From positions 62,001 through 126,000 of the forward strand of contig NZ_JABASZ010000042.1 in assembly GCF_012979275.1 (NCBI RefSeq): a stretch of DNA of 64,000 bases, in the 5' to 3' direction. The translations under genes and the position numbers were made by a program. The notes beneath the pieces are model-generated. The model did not search any database, was not told where the DNA came from, and saw nothing but the letters and a program-made list of their open reading frames with translations. This stretch comes from Pseudopontixanthobacter vadosimaris. Its GTDB lineage: Bacteria; Pseudomonadota; Alphaproteobacteria; Sphingomonadales; Sphingomonadaceae. Within the stretch, counting starts at the first letter, position 1, and each line of letters opens with the position of its first letter. Shown piece by piece: positions 18,227 to 28,005 of this stretch.

Positions 18227-21200
18227 TGGCGACCACTGCCGTCGATGAAAGCCGCGAGGAAACCGGCGGCGGAATTGCTCGTGGCAGGCACGGCGCTCGT
18301 TCCATCGCCATGCGCTTCGTGCAATGGATGCTCGGAATAGTTCTTGCGTTCGCGCTCATCATCGTCGGCGGAGTGCTGGCGCTGGATACGGCACCCGGCA
18401 AGCGGTTCCTGATCGACAGGATAGAGGGTCTGGCGCCCGCATCCGGCCTCGGTATCACGATCGGGCGGATCGAAGGGAGCATATACGGTTCCGCCACGCT
18501 CCATCACGTTGCCCTGTCCGACCCTGAGGGCGTGTTCCTGTCGCTGCCGCGCGTGGCGCTGGACTGGCGCCCGCTGAACTGGTTCACCAGCGGCATCGAC
18601 ATTCGCGACCTGCTGACGCGGGGCGGCACCTTGTACCGCTTGCCCGATCTGCGACCCGGCGATCCGGATTCGCCCGTTCTGCCCGATTTCGACATTCGGA
18701 TCGACCGCCTGCGGATCATCGACCTGACCGTCGCGCCGCAAATCATCGGGGGCGAAAGCCGCACGGTCGATCTGCTGGCCCAGGCTGACATCCGGTCGGG
18801 CAGGGTCTATGCCAACTTGCGCGGCGGCTTTGGCGGGGGCGACCGGCTGTACGCGCTGATCGATGCGATGCCGGATGAGGACCGCTTCGATCTCAAGCTG
18901 GACTATATGGCGCCAGCGGGCGGCGTTCTCGCCGGCCTGCTCGGGGCGGAGGCGGATTATCACGCCGTCATCGACGGGCAGGGATCGTGGACCAACTGGG
19001 CGGGGCGCTTCCTTGTCGAACGTGGCGGCGCTCGGTTCGCGGTATTCCGCCTGACAAATTGGGCGGGCGAATACGGGATTGCCGGGCAATTGACGCCGGG
19101 CACGGCGCTGGACGGGCTGACGGCCGATCTGGTCGCGGGTGAATTGTCGGTAAGAGCCGCCGGAACCTTGCAGCAACGTGTGTTGGAAGGAAAAGCGCAA
19201 TTCGCTTCCGCTGCGGTGGCCGGAGCCGTGCAGGGCGCGGTGGATCTCGGCCGCAATGTGATGGAGGATCTGCGCTTCGCCGTTCGCCTGCGCCAGCCCG
19301 ACATTCTCGGCGGCAATCTGCGGCTGGAGGATCTGCGGCTGAGCGGCACCGCCGAGGGCGCTTTCGGCAGTCTGACCGTGGAGCACAGGCTGGCGCTGGG
19401 CCGACTTGTGTCCGGCGAAATCGTGGTGACCGACCTCCGCCAGAACGGCATTGCAAGGCTGAACGGGTCGCGCCTGCAACTGCCTGTCGATGCCGAGGTG
19501 GGGCGGATCAGGGTCGGCAACGATCTGCTCGACCCGCGCCTTGTGGGTGGGACCATCGCCGGCGTATTAATCGCCGAGGATGGCCGCCTGTTTTCCGACG
19601 AATTGCGCGTCAGGTTTCCCGATACCAGCGGCGATCTGGCCTTGCGGGCCCGGCCCGCGGACGGTGCCTATACGCTGGCCGGACTGGTGCGGGCGCAGGG
19701 ATTGCAGTTCCGCAATATCGGCCGGGCCAGTGGCAGCGCACAGGTGGTGTTCGACGTTGCCCGCAACCAGCCCTGGACACTGCGCGGCGTCGTCGACGGG
19801 CGATTGGGGCAGGTCGCCAATCCCACCTTGACCACCATCGCGGGGGACAATATCCGCTTCGCCGGGGGTGTGAGTTTCGGCAAGGGCCAGCCGCTTTCCT
19901 TCCGCCAGTTCCGCGTGAATGCGAGCAAGCTGCAGGCGGAGCTCGACGGACGCATTACAGGTGGCAGGACCACGCTGGCAGGGCGCGGGCGGCATGTGCA
20001 ATTCGGGCCGTTCACCGTCGAAGGCGCGCTGACCCCTTCGGGGCCGGAGGCCGTGCTGGTCTTTGCCGATCCACTGCCGCAGGCGGGACTGCGCGATGTT
20101 CGCGTTGCGCTCAGCCCGGAAGATGGCGGCTTTTCGCTGGCGGCCACCGGGCAATCTCTGCTCGGCCCGTTCGAAGGCGATTTCCGCCTGTTCGCTCCGC
20201 CGGGGAACGACGTTCGCATCGCGGTCGACCGGCTGCAGGTCAGCGGTACCGAGGTCACCGGCAATCTCGCCTTGCAGGGCAGCACGGCGAGGGGGCGACT
20301 GGCATTTGCCCAGGGCGGCGTTGACGGTGCCATCCTGCTAACGCCGCGCGCGGGCGGGCAGGGCTTCGACGTCGATCTGACCGTGCGCGATGCGCGCTTC
20401 GGTGGAGGAACCCCGCTCGCCATTGGCCGGGCGCAAGTCGATGTCTCCGGCTATCTTGCGGACGGCAATAGCACGATCACGGGCGAGGCGCGGGCGCAGG
20501 GCGTCAGTTACGGCAACATCTTTATCGGCCGGCTGGCGGCAGAGGCGGAACTGCGGAACGGACGCGGCAGGGTGGACGCCCAGATCGCCGGGCGCCGAGG
20601 CAGCCAGTTCGAACTGCGGCTGGCCGCCAATGTCGCGCCGCAGCAAATCGCGCTTGCCGCAAAGGGCCGCTACGCCGGGCGCGACATCACCATGCCGCGC
20701 CGGGCCATGCTGGAAGAGAGGGCAGGCGGTGGCTGGACCTTGCGCCCTACCCAGGTAAATTACGGGCAGGGCAGCGCCATCGCGCGGGGCCGGTTCGGCG
20801 GCGGCGAAACGGCGCTGAATTTGCAACTGGCCAATATGCCGCTGGCCCTGCTCGACATCGCCGCAGATACCATCGGACTCGGCGGGACGATTTCCGGCAC
20901 CGTCGATTACAACCAGATTGCAGGGGGACTGCCAACCGGACAGGCGCGGGTCAAGATCGACGATCTGACCCGGTCGGGCCTCGTGCTCACGTCCCGGCCG
21001 ATCGATCTGGCCCTCGTCCTGCGCCTGACGCCCGACCGGCTGGAAACGCGCGCCGTCGCCACCGAAGGCGGTGAGCGGCGCGGGCGGCTGCAGGGGCGCA
21101 TCGCCAATCTGCCGGGTCAGGGCGGGCTGGCCGAACGCCTGCGCCGGGGCGACCTAGCGGCGCAGCTGCGCTATGGCGGACCTGCTTCGGCGCTGTGGCG

Positions 21201-22443
21201 CCTGGCGGCGGTGGACACGTTCGACCTGACCGGCCCGGTCGAGATCGCCGCCGACGTGACCGGCACGCTGGCCGATCCGCGGGTGCGGGGTTCGCTATCG
21301 ACCGATGAATTGCGGCTGCAGAGCGCCGTTTCGGGAACCGACGTCCGAAACTTGCGGGCGCGTGGCAGTTTCAACGGTTCACGCCTTCGGATAGGGCGGT
21401 TCGCCGGCACGACGCCGAATGGCGGCACCGTGGTCGGCAGCGGGACGGTCGATCTCGCGAACCTGGGCGCGCGGGGGCCTGCCCTTGACATCAAGCTGGC
21501 GGCAACGAACGCTTTGCTGCTCGACCAGGCCGGTCTGCAGGCCGCCGTCACCGGACCCTTGCGCCTCGTGTCCAACGGCATTGGCGGTACCATCGCCGGG
21601 CGCGTCGAGATCGAGCGGGCAAGCTGGCGGCTGGGCCGCGCGGCACAGGAACTGCGCCTGCCGCAGATCGCGACCAGCGACGTAAATCTGCCCTACGACG
21701 TCGCGCCCGCCCGCCGCCGCAGCGCCCCGTGGCGCTATCTCATCAACGCACAGGGCGATAACCGGATCGATGTCGAAGGTCTGGGCCTCGAAAGTGAATG
21801 GAGCGCCGATCTGGCCATTCGCGGAACCACGGACGATCCCCGCATCGGCGGCGAAGCGCAGGTGGTGCAGGGCACCTACAGCTTTGCCGGGGCGCGTTTC
21901 GACCTGGAGCGGGGCCGCATCGATTTCGACGTGAACGGCCCCATCGACCCGCGCATCAACATACAGGCGGAAAGCCGCCAGAACGGCATCGATGTAACGG
22001 TCAACGTCGAAGGCAACGCACAATCGCCAGAGGTGCGCTTCAGCTCGACGCCGATGCTGCCCGAGGAAGAAATCCTCGCACGGCTGTTGTTCGGCGGTTC
22101 CATCACCGATCTTTCCGCAACCGACGCGCTGCAATTGGGCGCGGCGCTGGCTTCGCTGCGCGGCGATGGCGACGGCGGGCTGGACCCGATCAATTCGCTG
22201 CGTAACGCGATCGGGCTGGACAGGCTGCGGATCGTCAATGCCGATGCCGCCCTGCGGCGCGAAACCGGCATTGCCATCGGCAAGAACATTACGCGGCGCA
22301 TCTATGTCGAACTGATTACCGACGGGCGCGGTTACAGTGCGACCAGCGCCGAATTCCGTATCACCCGATGGCTGTCGCTGCTGGCGAGCGTCTCGACAAT
22401 CGGGCGAGAGAGCGTCGTCGCGGAAGTCAGCCGGGATTATTAG
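18226..22443 (+). CDS. tamB: Translocation and assembly module protein TamB
   Basis: A 1405-residue AsmA-like bridge protein that spans the periplasm from an N-terminal inner-membrane anchor (about 26-48, FVQWMLGIVLAFALIIVGG) to its partner TamA. The long middle is made of repeating beta-rich segments. The C-terminal DUF490/TamB domain is clear, with FSSTPMLPEEEILARLLFGG and the preceding INIQAESRQNGIDVTVNVEG. TGATG joins it to tamA with a one-base overlap. The ending is VAEVSRDY. It converges on the FAS1 gene with 25 bases between stops. Confidence 0.95.
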   Translation: MATTAVDESREETGGGIARGRHGARSIAMRFVQWMLGIVLAFALIIVGGVLALDTAPGKRFLIDRIEGLAPASGLGITIGRIEGSIYGSATLHHVALSDPEGVFLSLPRVALDWRPLNWFTSGIDIRDLLTRGGTLYRLPDLRPGDPDSPVLPDFDIRIDRLRIIDLTVAPQIIGGESRTVDLLAQADIRSGRVYANLRGGFGGGDRLYALIDAMPDEDRFDLKLDYMAPAGGVLAGLLGAEADYHAVIDGQGSWTNWAGRFLVERGGARFAVFRLTNWAGEYGIAGQLTPGTALDGLTADLVAGELSVRAAGTLQQRVLEGKAQFASAAVAGAVQGAVDLGRNVMEDLRFAVRLRQPDILGGNLRLEDLRLSGTAEGAFGSLTVEHRLALGRLVSGEIVVTDLRQNGIARLNGSRLQLPVDAEVGRIRVGNDLLDPRLVGGTIAGVLIAEDGRLFSDELRVRFPDTSGDLALRARPADGAYTLAGLVRAQGLQFRNIGRASGSAQVVFDVARNQPWTLRGVVDGRLGQVANPTLTTIAGDNIRFAGGVSFGKGQPLSFRQFRVNASKLQAELDGRITGGRTTLAGRGRHVQFGPFTVEGALTPSGPEAVLVFADPLPQAGLRDVRVALSPEDGGFSLAATGQSLLGPFEGDFRLFAPPGNDVRIAVDRLQVSGTEVTGNLALQGSTARGRLAFAQGGVDGAILLTPRAGGQGFDVDLTVRDARFGGGTPLAIGRAQVDVSGYLADGNSTITGEARAQGVSYGNIFIGRLAAEAELRNGRGRVDAQIAGRRGSQFELRLAANVAPQQIALAAKGRYAGRDITMPRRAMLEERAGGGWTLRPTQVNYGQGSAIARGRFGGGETALNLQLANMPLALLDIAADTIGLGGTISGTVDYNQIAGGLPTGQARVKIDDLTRSGLVLTSRPIDLALVLRLTPDRLETRAVATEGGERRGRLQGRIANLPGQGGLAERLRRGDLAAQLRYGGPASALWRLAAVDTFDLTGPVEIAADVTGTLADPRVRGSLSTDELRLQSAVSGTDVRNLRARGSFNGSRLRIGRFAGTTPNGGTVVGSGTVDLANLGARGPALDIKLAATNALLLDQAGLQAAVTGPLRLVSNGIGGTIAGRVEIERASWRLGRAAQELRLPQIATSDVNLPYDVAPARRRSAPWRYLINAQGDNRIDVEGLGLESEWSADLAIRGTTDDPRIGGEAQVVQGTYSFAGARFDLERGRIDFDVNGPIDPRINIQAESRQNGIDVTVNVEGNAQSPEVRFSSTPMLPEEEILARLLFGGSITDLSATDALQLGAALASLRGDGDGGLDPINSLRNAIGLDRLRIVNADAALRRETGIAIGKNITRRIYVELITDGRGYSATSAEFRITRWLSLLASVSTIGRESVVAEVSRDY

Positions 22444-22468
22444 AGTATCTTCGTGGGGGAGCTTCTCG

Positions 22469-23023
22469 TCACGGCGCTGCAACCCGGGTCGGCGCCGAGG
22501 TGAAAGCACCCTTCAGAGGCAGGACCACGCCATTATCGGCCACCAGTGCCCGGCCAGCCAGCGGAACGCTGCTTCCGTCCTGCGTCGCGACCAATGTTTC
22601 GCCCTCGATGGAAAAGCTGACTACGCCCTTGCCCAGGGTGCGCATTTCGACAGGCCCGCCCTGATCGGCAATCGCCTGACGGATGATCGCGGGGGTCAGA
22701 TGGCCGGGCAGGATATGATCGCGCAGCAGCGCCACCATGATCGGCAGAGACTCGCTGTCGTCCCCGCCTGTCGGCAAAGCGCCTGCCAGCGCATCGTTGC
22801 CGGGGGCGAGCACCGTGTAGCTGCCCGGGCCATCGAACACAGCGCCTAGCCCGGATCTGGTCAGAACGCTGGACAGGCGCGACAGGCCTTCATCTTCGGC
22901 GATGACCGATGCCAGGGTCCGGGTCGAAACCTGTTCGTCCGGTTGCAGTTCATCGCCGGAACTGCACGCAGACAGGCCGATCGCTGCCGTGGCCACCAGG
23001 AACCACGCACCGCCGCGCCTCAT
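22469..23023 (-). CDS. Fasciclin (FAS1) domain lipoprotein
   Basis: A 184-residue lipoprotein with signal peptide and lipobox LSAC (C20). One FAS1 domain covers about residues 33-175, shown by LASVIAEDEGLSRLSSVLTR, the H1 element GPGSYTVLAPGNDALAG and the H2-like LVADNGVVLPLKG. FAS1 domains commonly act in adhesion or matrix contacts, and no enzyme function is expected. The ATG overlaps the stop of the upstream secreted repeat protein by four bases (ATGA), so the two are probably made together. Confidence 0.88.
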   Translation of the reverse strand: MRRGGAWFLVATAAIGLSACSSGDELQPDEQVSTRTLASVIAEDEGLSRLSSVLTRSGLGAVFDGPGSYTVLAPGNDALAGALPTGGDDSESLPIMVALLRDHILPGHLTPAIIRQAIADQGGPVEMRTLGKGVVSFSIEGETLVATQDGSSVPLAGRALVADNGVVLPLKGAFTSAPTRVAAP

Positions 23024-24153
23024 ACGAGAAGTTCGATTGCAGCGCGAACGAGCTGCGTCGTCGGGTCGATTTCATAGATATAGCCATCGGAATAACGGTA
23101 GGCGGCCTCGGGCCGATCGCGATAATCGTCGCGATAGGCGCTCGGCACGTTGTAGATGTCGTATCCGTCGGGCGCTCTTTCCCCCACCCGGAATTCGTCG
23201 CCGGTCAGCAGTGCGGCAATGGAGGTGATGGTGGATGACTGCGGGTTCAGCCGGTAGATGACATCATCGGCATACCCGTAATTGCGCGGCGGCCCGAGGT
23301 TGTAATATTCGGCGTAATAATCCGGCACCTGGTTGCGCTGATAGCTCTGCGGCCAGATATTGCCGATCGACAGTGCTCCGCCCAGCAGCGGGATGAAACC
23401 CAGCAGGCCGCCGCTGTCGTTCAACCGGTAGAGATAGCCGTCGCCATAGCGATACCGGCCATCCTGCACATCGCGATAGCCGAAGAAATCGGCACCGTAG
23501 TTCAGCAGCGGGCGCTGCTTCTGCTGCCTGGGCGGGATGCAGCCATTGTTCTTTTTCGCAAGTCCCGGCGGGCAGCCCGCGATCAGATAATCGCTTTGCA
23601 CGAATGCGAACTGCGGGCGCTTGGCTGCGAAGCGGCTGACATTCGCCCGGTCGCGCGAGTCGGCGCGGCGTGCAATGCGTTGAGCGTTATCGCGGTTCTT
23701 GCGAGCACGCTGGTCACTATTGAAATCGTCGGCTGAGCGGGTCCGCTTGTCGATCTTGTTCGACGAAAAATCGCGCCGGTCGCCACGGCTTTCGCCGCGA
23801 TCCTCTGCTGCATTTCCATTGTTGGAGGCGGCAGACGCCCTGTCGCTCACTTGCTCGCGCTGGCCATTGCGCCCGGCATCTTGATCTCCGTTCTCGCGCA
23901 CGCGGTCCGGCCCCTTGGCGAATCGATCGCCGGCCTCGTTCTTGCCCGCTGATGCTTTTTCGGAACGGCGGTTCTGGACACCGCGATTTTCCTGCGATGA
24001 ATCGGCTGTCCGGTCGCGGCCCGTCGCGTTTCCGCCTTTCTGACCCAGAGCCTTGCTTTCACCCTGGTTCTTGCCCTGGCCTTGTGCCGAAGCAAGGTCG
24101 CCCGAAACGCTGAACATGGCGAGAGCAGCAGCAATGATAACGATCTGGCGCAT
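23020..24153 (-). CDS. Secreted protein with charged low-complexity region and three YRY-DGY repeats
   Basis: A 377-residue exported protein of unknown function. A signal peptide ends near ASAQG (residue 23). Residues 25-175 are low complexity, rich in Arg, Asp, Asn, Gly and Ser. A two-cysteine motif CPPGLAKKNNGC (194-205) follows, which I associate with RcnB-like proteins of sphingomonads. Three diverged copies of an R-Y-G-D-G-Y-x-Y-R-L motif follow at about 233-244 (RYRYGDGYLYRL), 291-302 (NYGYADDVIYRL) and 351-362 (AYRYSDGYIYEI). Its stop overlaps the start of the FAS1 lipoprotein gene. Confidence 0.82.
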   Translation of the reverse strand: MRQIVIIAAALAMFSVSGDLASAQGQGKNQGESKALGQKGGNATGRDRTADSSQENRGVQNRRSEKASAGKNEAGDRFAKGPDRVRENGDQDAGRNGQREQVSDRASAASNNGNAAEDRGESRGDRRDFSSNKIDKRTRSADDFNSDQRARKNRDNAQRIARRADSRDRANVSRFAAKRPQFAFVQSDYLIAGCPPGLAKKNNGCIPPRQQKQRPLLNYGADFFGYRDVQDGRYRYGDGYLYRLNDSGGLLGFIPLLGGALSIGNIWPQSYQRNQVPDYYAEYYNLGPPRNYGYADDVIYRLNPQSSTITSIAALLTGDEFRVGERAPDGYDIYNVPSAYRDDYRDRPEAAYRYSDGYIYEIDPTTQLVRAAIELLV

Positions 24154-24270
24154 AATCCGCCTCCTTCAACTCTGAAAACAGGTCCGCCACGGCAATGGTT
24201 CCCCCTGTTCGGCGGATGACCTGACATTCCGTCAATGTTGCGCGACCTTCATGCCCTCGCCAGGCAGAGC

Positions 24271-24870
24271 CTAGCCTTGCGAATATAATGCCGCTTCCGC
24301 CTTGCGGCGATTGACGAGTCCGGGAAGGATCCTCCCGGCGGCCCGGTTCCAGCGGGCGAATTCGGCGGCGGCGGCAGATTTGCGGCCGGCACGATGGTAT
24401 TTCGTCAGGGTAGCGCGGGCAATCGCGCCCGTATTGTAATGAAAACTGACCAAGGCATCGAATTCACCTTGCGTGGTGGGTGCGCCGTCCAGTGCGCGGG
24501 CGACTTCCTGCGAATAGCTTGCCAGATCGGCTGCCAGCCGGGTGTCGCATTGCTCCTGCGTCCACACGGTGCCACGGGCGATACCATGCCCCGTTGCGCC
24601 CCAGCCTATGGTCCAGGGGTCGCCGCCGCTGCCCGGATCGGGATAGGCTTCGACCAGACCGTCCCGCCGGACCTTTGCGCAGCCTTCGAATCTTTGGACG
24701 AGGGCAATCCCTTCGTCCGAAATTATCGCCGGCGAAGAGTTGCTTCCATCGCCGATATCATGACGATCGAGGGCTCTGTCGATCGCGGCATCCAGCTGGA
24801 TCACTTCGGAAGCGCGGAATCCGCGCCCCAGCATGTTCCGAACGGCATCGAAAATGGATTTGCGCTGCAT
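24271..24870 (-). CDS. Lysozyme of phage type (glycoside hydrolase family 24)
   Basis: A 199-residue protein of the T4-lysozyme-like family that would cleave peptidoglycan glycan strands. The catalytic elements are E62 in RFEGCAK, D78 in AYPDPGSGG and T87 in WTIGWGATG. The C-terminal part has the family motif DALVSFHYNTGAIARATL. About 50 N-terminal residues precede the domain and do not form a signal peptide or clear membrane anchor. GGAGG lies six bases before the ATG. No holin, spanin or phage structural gene is nearby, so it is either a domesticated gene or a small remnant. Confidence 0.88.
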   Translation of the reverse strand: MQRKSIFDAVRNMLGRGFRASEVIQLDAAIDRALDRHDIGDGSNSSPAIISDEGIALVQRFEGCAKVRRDGLVEAYPDPGSGGDPWTIGWGATGHGIARGTVWTQEQCDTRLAADLASYSQEVARALDGAPTTQGEFDALVSFHYNTGAIARATLTKYHRAGRKSAAAAEFARWNRAAGRILPGLVNRRKAEAALYSQG

Positions 24871-24958
24871 GGGCTGCCTCCGGGTCTGAAATGGAAGGCG
24901 CAGGCATTACGCAGCAAAAGACGCTGTAGGAAAGGACTATTCCAGCGAGTGAATGGAA

Positions 24959-24989
24959 CGAGGCGCACGGGATATTCCCGCGCGCCTCG
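24959..24989 (-). terminator. Hairpin terminator downstream of glnA
   Basis: CGAGGCGC (24959-24966) pairs with GCGCCTCG (24982-24989). Inside it CGGGA pairs with TCCCG around a TAT loop, with a single A/C mismatch between the two stems. The hairpin starts 16 bases beyond the glnA stop on the transcribed strand. Only a weak pyrimidine stretch (TTCC) follows, so termination may be partial or Rho-assisted. Confidence 0.6.
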
Positions 24990-25005
24990 CCAGCAGTTTC
25001 AGCGG

Positions 25006-26415
25006 TCAGGCGCTGTAATACAGATCATATTCGACGGCATTGGGCGTGGTTTCCACGCGCATCACCTCTTCCCACTTCAGTTCGGCATAGGAATCGATCT
25101 GATCCTTGGTGAAAACGTCGCCCTTCAGCAGGAAGTCGTAATCGGCATCCAGCGATTCCAGCGCCTCTCGCAGCGAACCGCAGACGGTGGGCACGTCGGC
25201 CAGTTCGGCGGGCGGCAGATCGTAAAGGTTCTTGTCCATCGCCTCGCCCGGATCGATCTTGTTCTGAATACCATCGAGGCCGGCCATCAGAATGGCGGCA
25301 TAGGCGAGATAGGGATTGGCCATCGCATCCGGGAAGCGGAATTCCACGCGCTTCGCCTTGTCGCCCGCACCATAGGGGATGCGGCACGATGCCGAACGGT
25401 TGCGGGCGGAATAGGCCAGCAGCACCGGTGCCTCGTAACCCGGCACCAGACGCTTGTAGCTGTTGGTGGTCGGGTTGGTGAAGGCGTTCAGCGCCTTGGC
25501 ATGCTTGATGACGCCGCCGATGAAATAAAGGCAGTTCTGCGACAGGCCGGCATAGGCATTGCCGGCAAACGTCGGCTTCCCGCCTTCCCAGATCGAGAAA
25601 TGGGTGTGCATGCCCGAACCGTTATCGTCCTTGATCGGCTTGGGCATGAAGGTCGCCGTCTTCCCATAGGCATGGGCCACCTGGTGCACGACATATTTGT
25701 AGATCTGCATGTTGTCGGCCGTTTCCACCAGCGTGGCGTAGGTGAGGCCGAGTTCATGCTGCGCGGAGGCGACTTCGTGGTGATGCTTGTCGCAATTGAG
25801 GCCCATCTCGATCATGGTCGAAACCATCTCGCCGCGGATGTCGACGGCGCTGTCAACCGGCGCCACGGGGAAATAGCCGCCCTTGGCGCGGGGGCGATGG
25901 GCCATGTTGCCCGATTCATATTCGCGGCCCGAATTGGTCGGCAGCTCGATATCGTCGATGCTGAAGCCCGATGCGGCATAGCCATCCTCGAACCGCACGT
26001 CGTCGAACATGAAGAATTCCGCCTCCGGCCCGACGAAGACCGTGTCGCCGATGCCGGTGGTCTGCAGATAGGCCTCGGCGCGCTTGGCGGTGGAGCGGGG
26101 ATCGCGGGAATAGAGTTCGCCACTGGAAGGTTCGACGATGTCGCAGAACATGATCATCATCGGCGTGGCGCTGAACGGGTCGATATAGGTCCGTTCCAGA
26201 TCCGGGCGCAGGATCATGTCGCTTTCGTTGATGACCTTCCACCCGGCAATGGACGATCCATCGAACATCAGCCCGTCTTCCAGCTCATCCTCGCCCAGCA
26301 GATTGGCGACCATGGTCAAATGGTGCCACTTTCCCTTCGGATCGGTGAAGCGCAGGTCGACCCATTCGATCTCCCGGTCCTTGATGTCGCTGATGATTTC
26401 CTTGGCGCTGGCCAT
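25006..26415 (-). CDS. glnA: Glutamine synthetase type I
   Basis: Joins ammonia to glutamate with ATP; the central enzyme of nitrogen assimilation, acting as a dodecamer. The 469-residue protein shows the beta-Grasp motif [11 protein letters not shown], the metal and ATP region [34 protein letters not shown], and [11 protein letters not shown]. The regulatory tyrosine that GlnE adenylylates is Y398 in [10 protein letters not shown]. It follows glnB by 78 bases on the same strand, which is the usual alphaproteobacterial glnBA order. A small hairpin lies in the gap and a terminator-like hairpin follows. Confidence 0.98.
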   Translation of the reverse strand: MASAKEIISDIKDREIEWVDLRFTDPKGKWHHLTMVANLLGEDELEDGLMFDGSSIAGWKVINESDMILRPDLERTYIDPFSATPMMIMFCDIVEPSSGELYSRDPRSTAKRAEAYLQTTGIGDTVFVGPEAEFFMFDDVRFEDGYAASGFSIDDIELPTNSGREYESGNMAHRPRAKGGYFPVAPVDSAVDIRGEMVSTMIEMGLNCDKHHHEVASAQHELGLTYATLVETADNMQIYKYVVHQVAHAYGKTATFMPKPIKDDNGSGMHTHFSIWEGGKPTFAGNAYAGLSQNCLYFIGGVIKHAKALNAFTNPTTNSYKRLVPGYEAPVLLAYSARNRSASCRIPYGAGDKAKRVEFRFPDAMANPYLAYAAILMAGLDGIQNKIDPGEAMDKNLYDLPPAELADVPTVCGSLREALESLDADYDFLLKGDVFTKDQIDSYAELKWEEVMRVETTPNAVEYDLYYSA

Positions 26416-26442
26416 GTCTGTTCCTTCTCGATTGATAGATCT

Positions 26443-26464
26443 TGCGGAGTCGGGCTGATCCGCA
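26443..26464 (-). promoter_or_regulatory. Hairpin in the glnB-glnA gap
   Basis: TGCGGA (26443-26448) and TCCGCA (26459-26464) form a perfect 6-bp inverted repeat with a 10-base loop. It lies 30 bases after the glnB stop and 27 bases before the glnA start. There is no T-run. It could be a partial attenuator, an RNA-processing site or chance. Confidence 0.35.
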
Positions 26465-26493
26465 GCGGGGGCATTACTCTGCGAAGCGTCTGC

Positions 26494-27024
<531 letters not shown>

Positions 27025-27045
27025 TCAGCGCCCGATTGCAACAAT

Positions 27046-27062
27046 TGTGCCCATGAGGTGCA
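27046..27062. promoter_or_regulatory. Candidate NtrC-binding site
   Basis: TGTGCC-CATGA-GGTGCA matches the 6-5-6 dyad TGCACC-N5-GGTGCA expected for NtrC, with 10 of the 12 arm positions conserved. It lies about 100 bases upstream of the sigma-54-like promoter, a normal distance for a bacterial enhancer. It sits just before the argC stop codon. It would couple glnBA expression to nitrogen status. Confidence 0.6.
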
Positions 27063-27068
27063 AGTTTT

Positions 27069-28004
27069 TTAGGCAGATAGTTGCAGTCCACGAATTTCAT
27101 CGCAGCCCAGCATCAGGTTCAGCGACTGGACGGCAGCACCGCTCGCCCCCTTGCCGAGATTGTCCAGCCTGGCGACCAGCCGCACCTGATCGTTCGCCAT
27201 TTCGCCAAGGATGAACAGTTCCATGCCATCCCAGGGCGCAGCCCCGCGCCGCAACAGCAATTCCTGCGGAGTTTCGCCTTCGACTACGCTGACGACCCGG
27301 GACTCGCGATAATGCACGGACAGCGCGCTTCGCAGTTCCGGAGCGGTTGCCGCGCGCGGCATGGCGCGCAGGGGCAGGGGAACTTCCACCACCATGCCGC
27401 GCATAGCGTCGATCACCGCAGGGGCGAACAGGGGCGGGTGGGCAAGTCCGGCATGAGTCTGCATCTCCGCCAGGTGCTTGTGCCCCATGGCGTAGCCGTA
27501 GCCGCGCCATGCAAGATCGCCTTCGCTCTCGAACCTGTCAATCAGCGCATTGCCGCCGCCCGAATAGCCCGAGACGGCGTGGACGCTGTAGGGCCAGTCC
27601 GCCGGCAACAGCCCTTCGCGTACCAGCGGTGCGACCAGCGCGAGAAATCCCGTGGGGTAACATCCCGGATTGCTGACGAAGCGCGCCCTCCGGATCGCGG
27701 CGCGGCCGTAGATCTCCGGAAAACCGTAAGTCCAGCCCTCTGTCACCCGGTGCGCGCTGGAGGCGTCGATCACGCGCACGTTGCTCGCCGGATCGATCAT
27801 GCCGACCGCTTCGCGCGCCGCATCGTCGGGCAGGCAGAGGATGGCGATATCGCATATGTTCAAGGCTTCGCGACGGGCGTTCCGATCCTTGCGGAGTTCG
27901 TCCGGCAGGCGGTGCAATACGACGTCCGTGCGGCCCGACAGGCGCTGGTGGATTTCCAGCCCCGTGGTGCCTGCCGCGCCATCGATGAAGATCCGTGCCG
28001 CCAT
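27069..28004 (-). CDS. argC: N-acetyl-gamma-glutamyl-phosphate reductase
   Basis: NADPH-dependent third step of arginine biosynthesis. The 311-residue protein is the shorter class of ArgC. The N-terminal Rossmann element is FIDGAAGTTGLEI, the catalytic cysteine is C115 in SNPGCYPTG, and the C-terminal half contains YGYAMGHKHLAEM. The ATG at 28004 lies one base beyond the stop of the SH3 gene, and GCAGG precedes it by about seven bases. It is the last gene of a leucyl aminopeptidase-SH3-argC group. Confidence 0.95.
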   Translation of the reverse strand: MAARIFIDGAAGTTGLEIHQRLSGRTDVVLHRLPDELRKDRNARREALNICDIAILCLPDDAAREAVGMIDPASNVRVIDASSAHRVTEGWTYGFPEIYGRAAIRRARFVSNPGCYPTGFLALVAPLVREGLLPADWPYSVHAVSGYSGGGNALIDRFESEGDLAWRGYGYAMGHKHLAEMQTHAGLAHPPLFAPAVIDAMRGMVVEVPLPLRAMPRAATAPELRSALSVHYRESRVVSVVEGETPQELLLRRGAAPWDGMELFILGEMANDQVRLVARLDNLGKGASGAAVQSLNLMLGCDEIRGLQLSA

Positions 28005-28005
28005 C

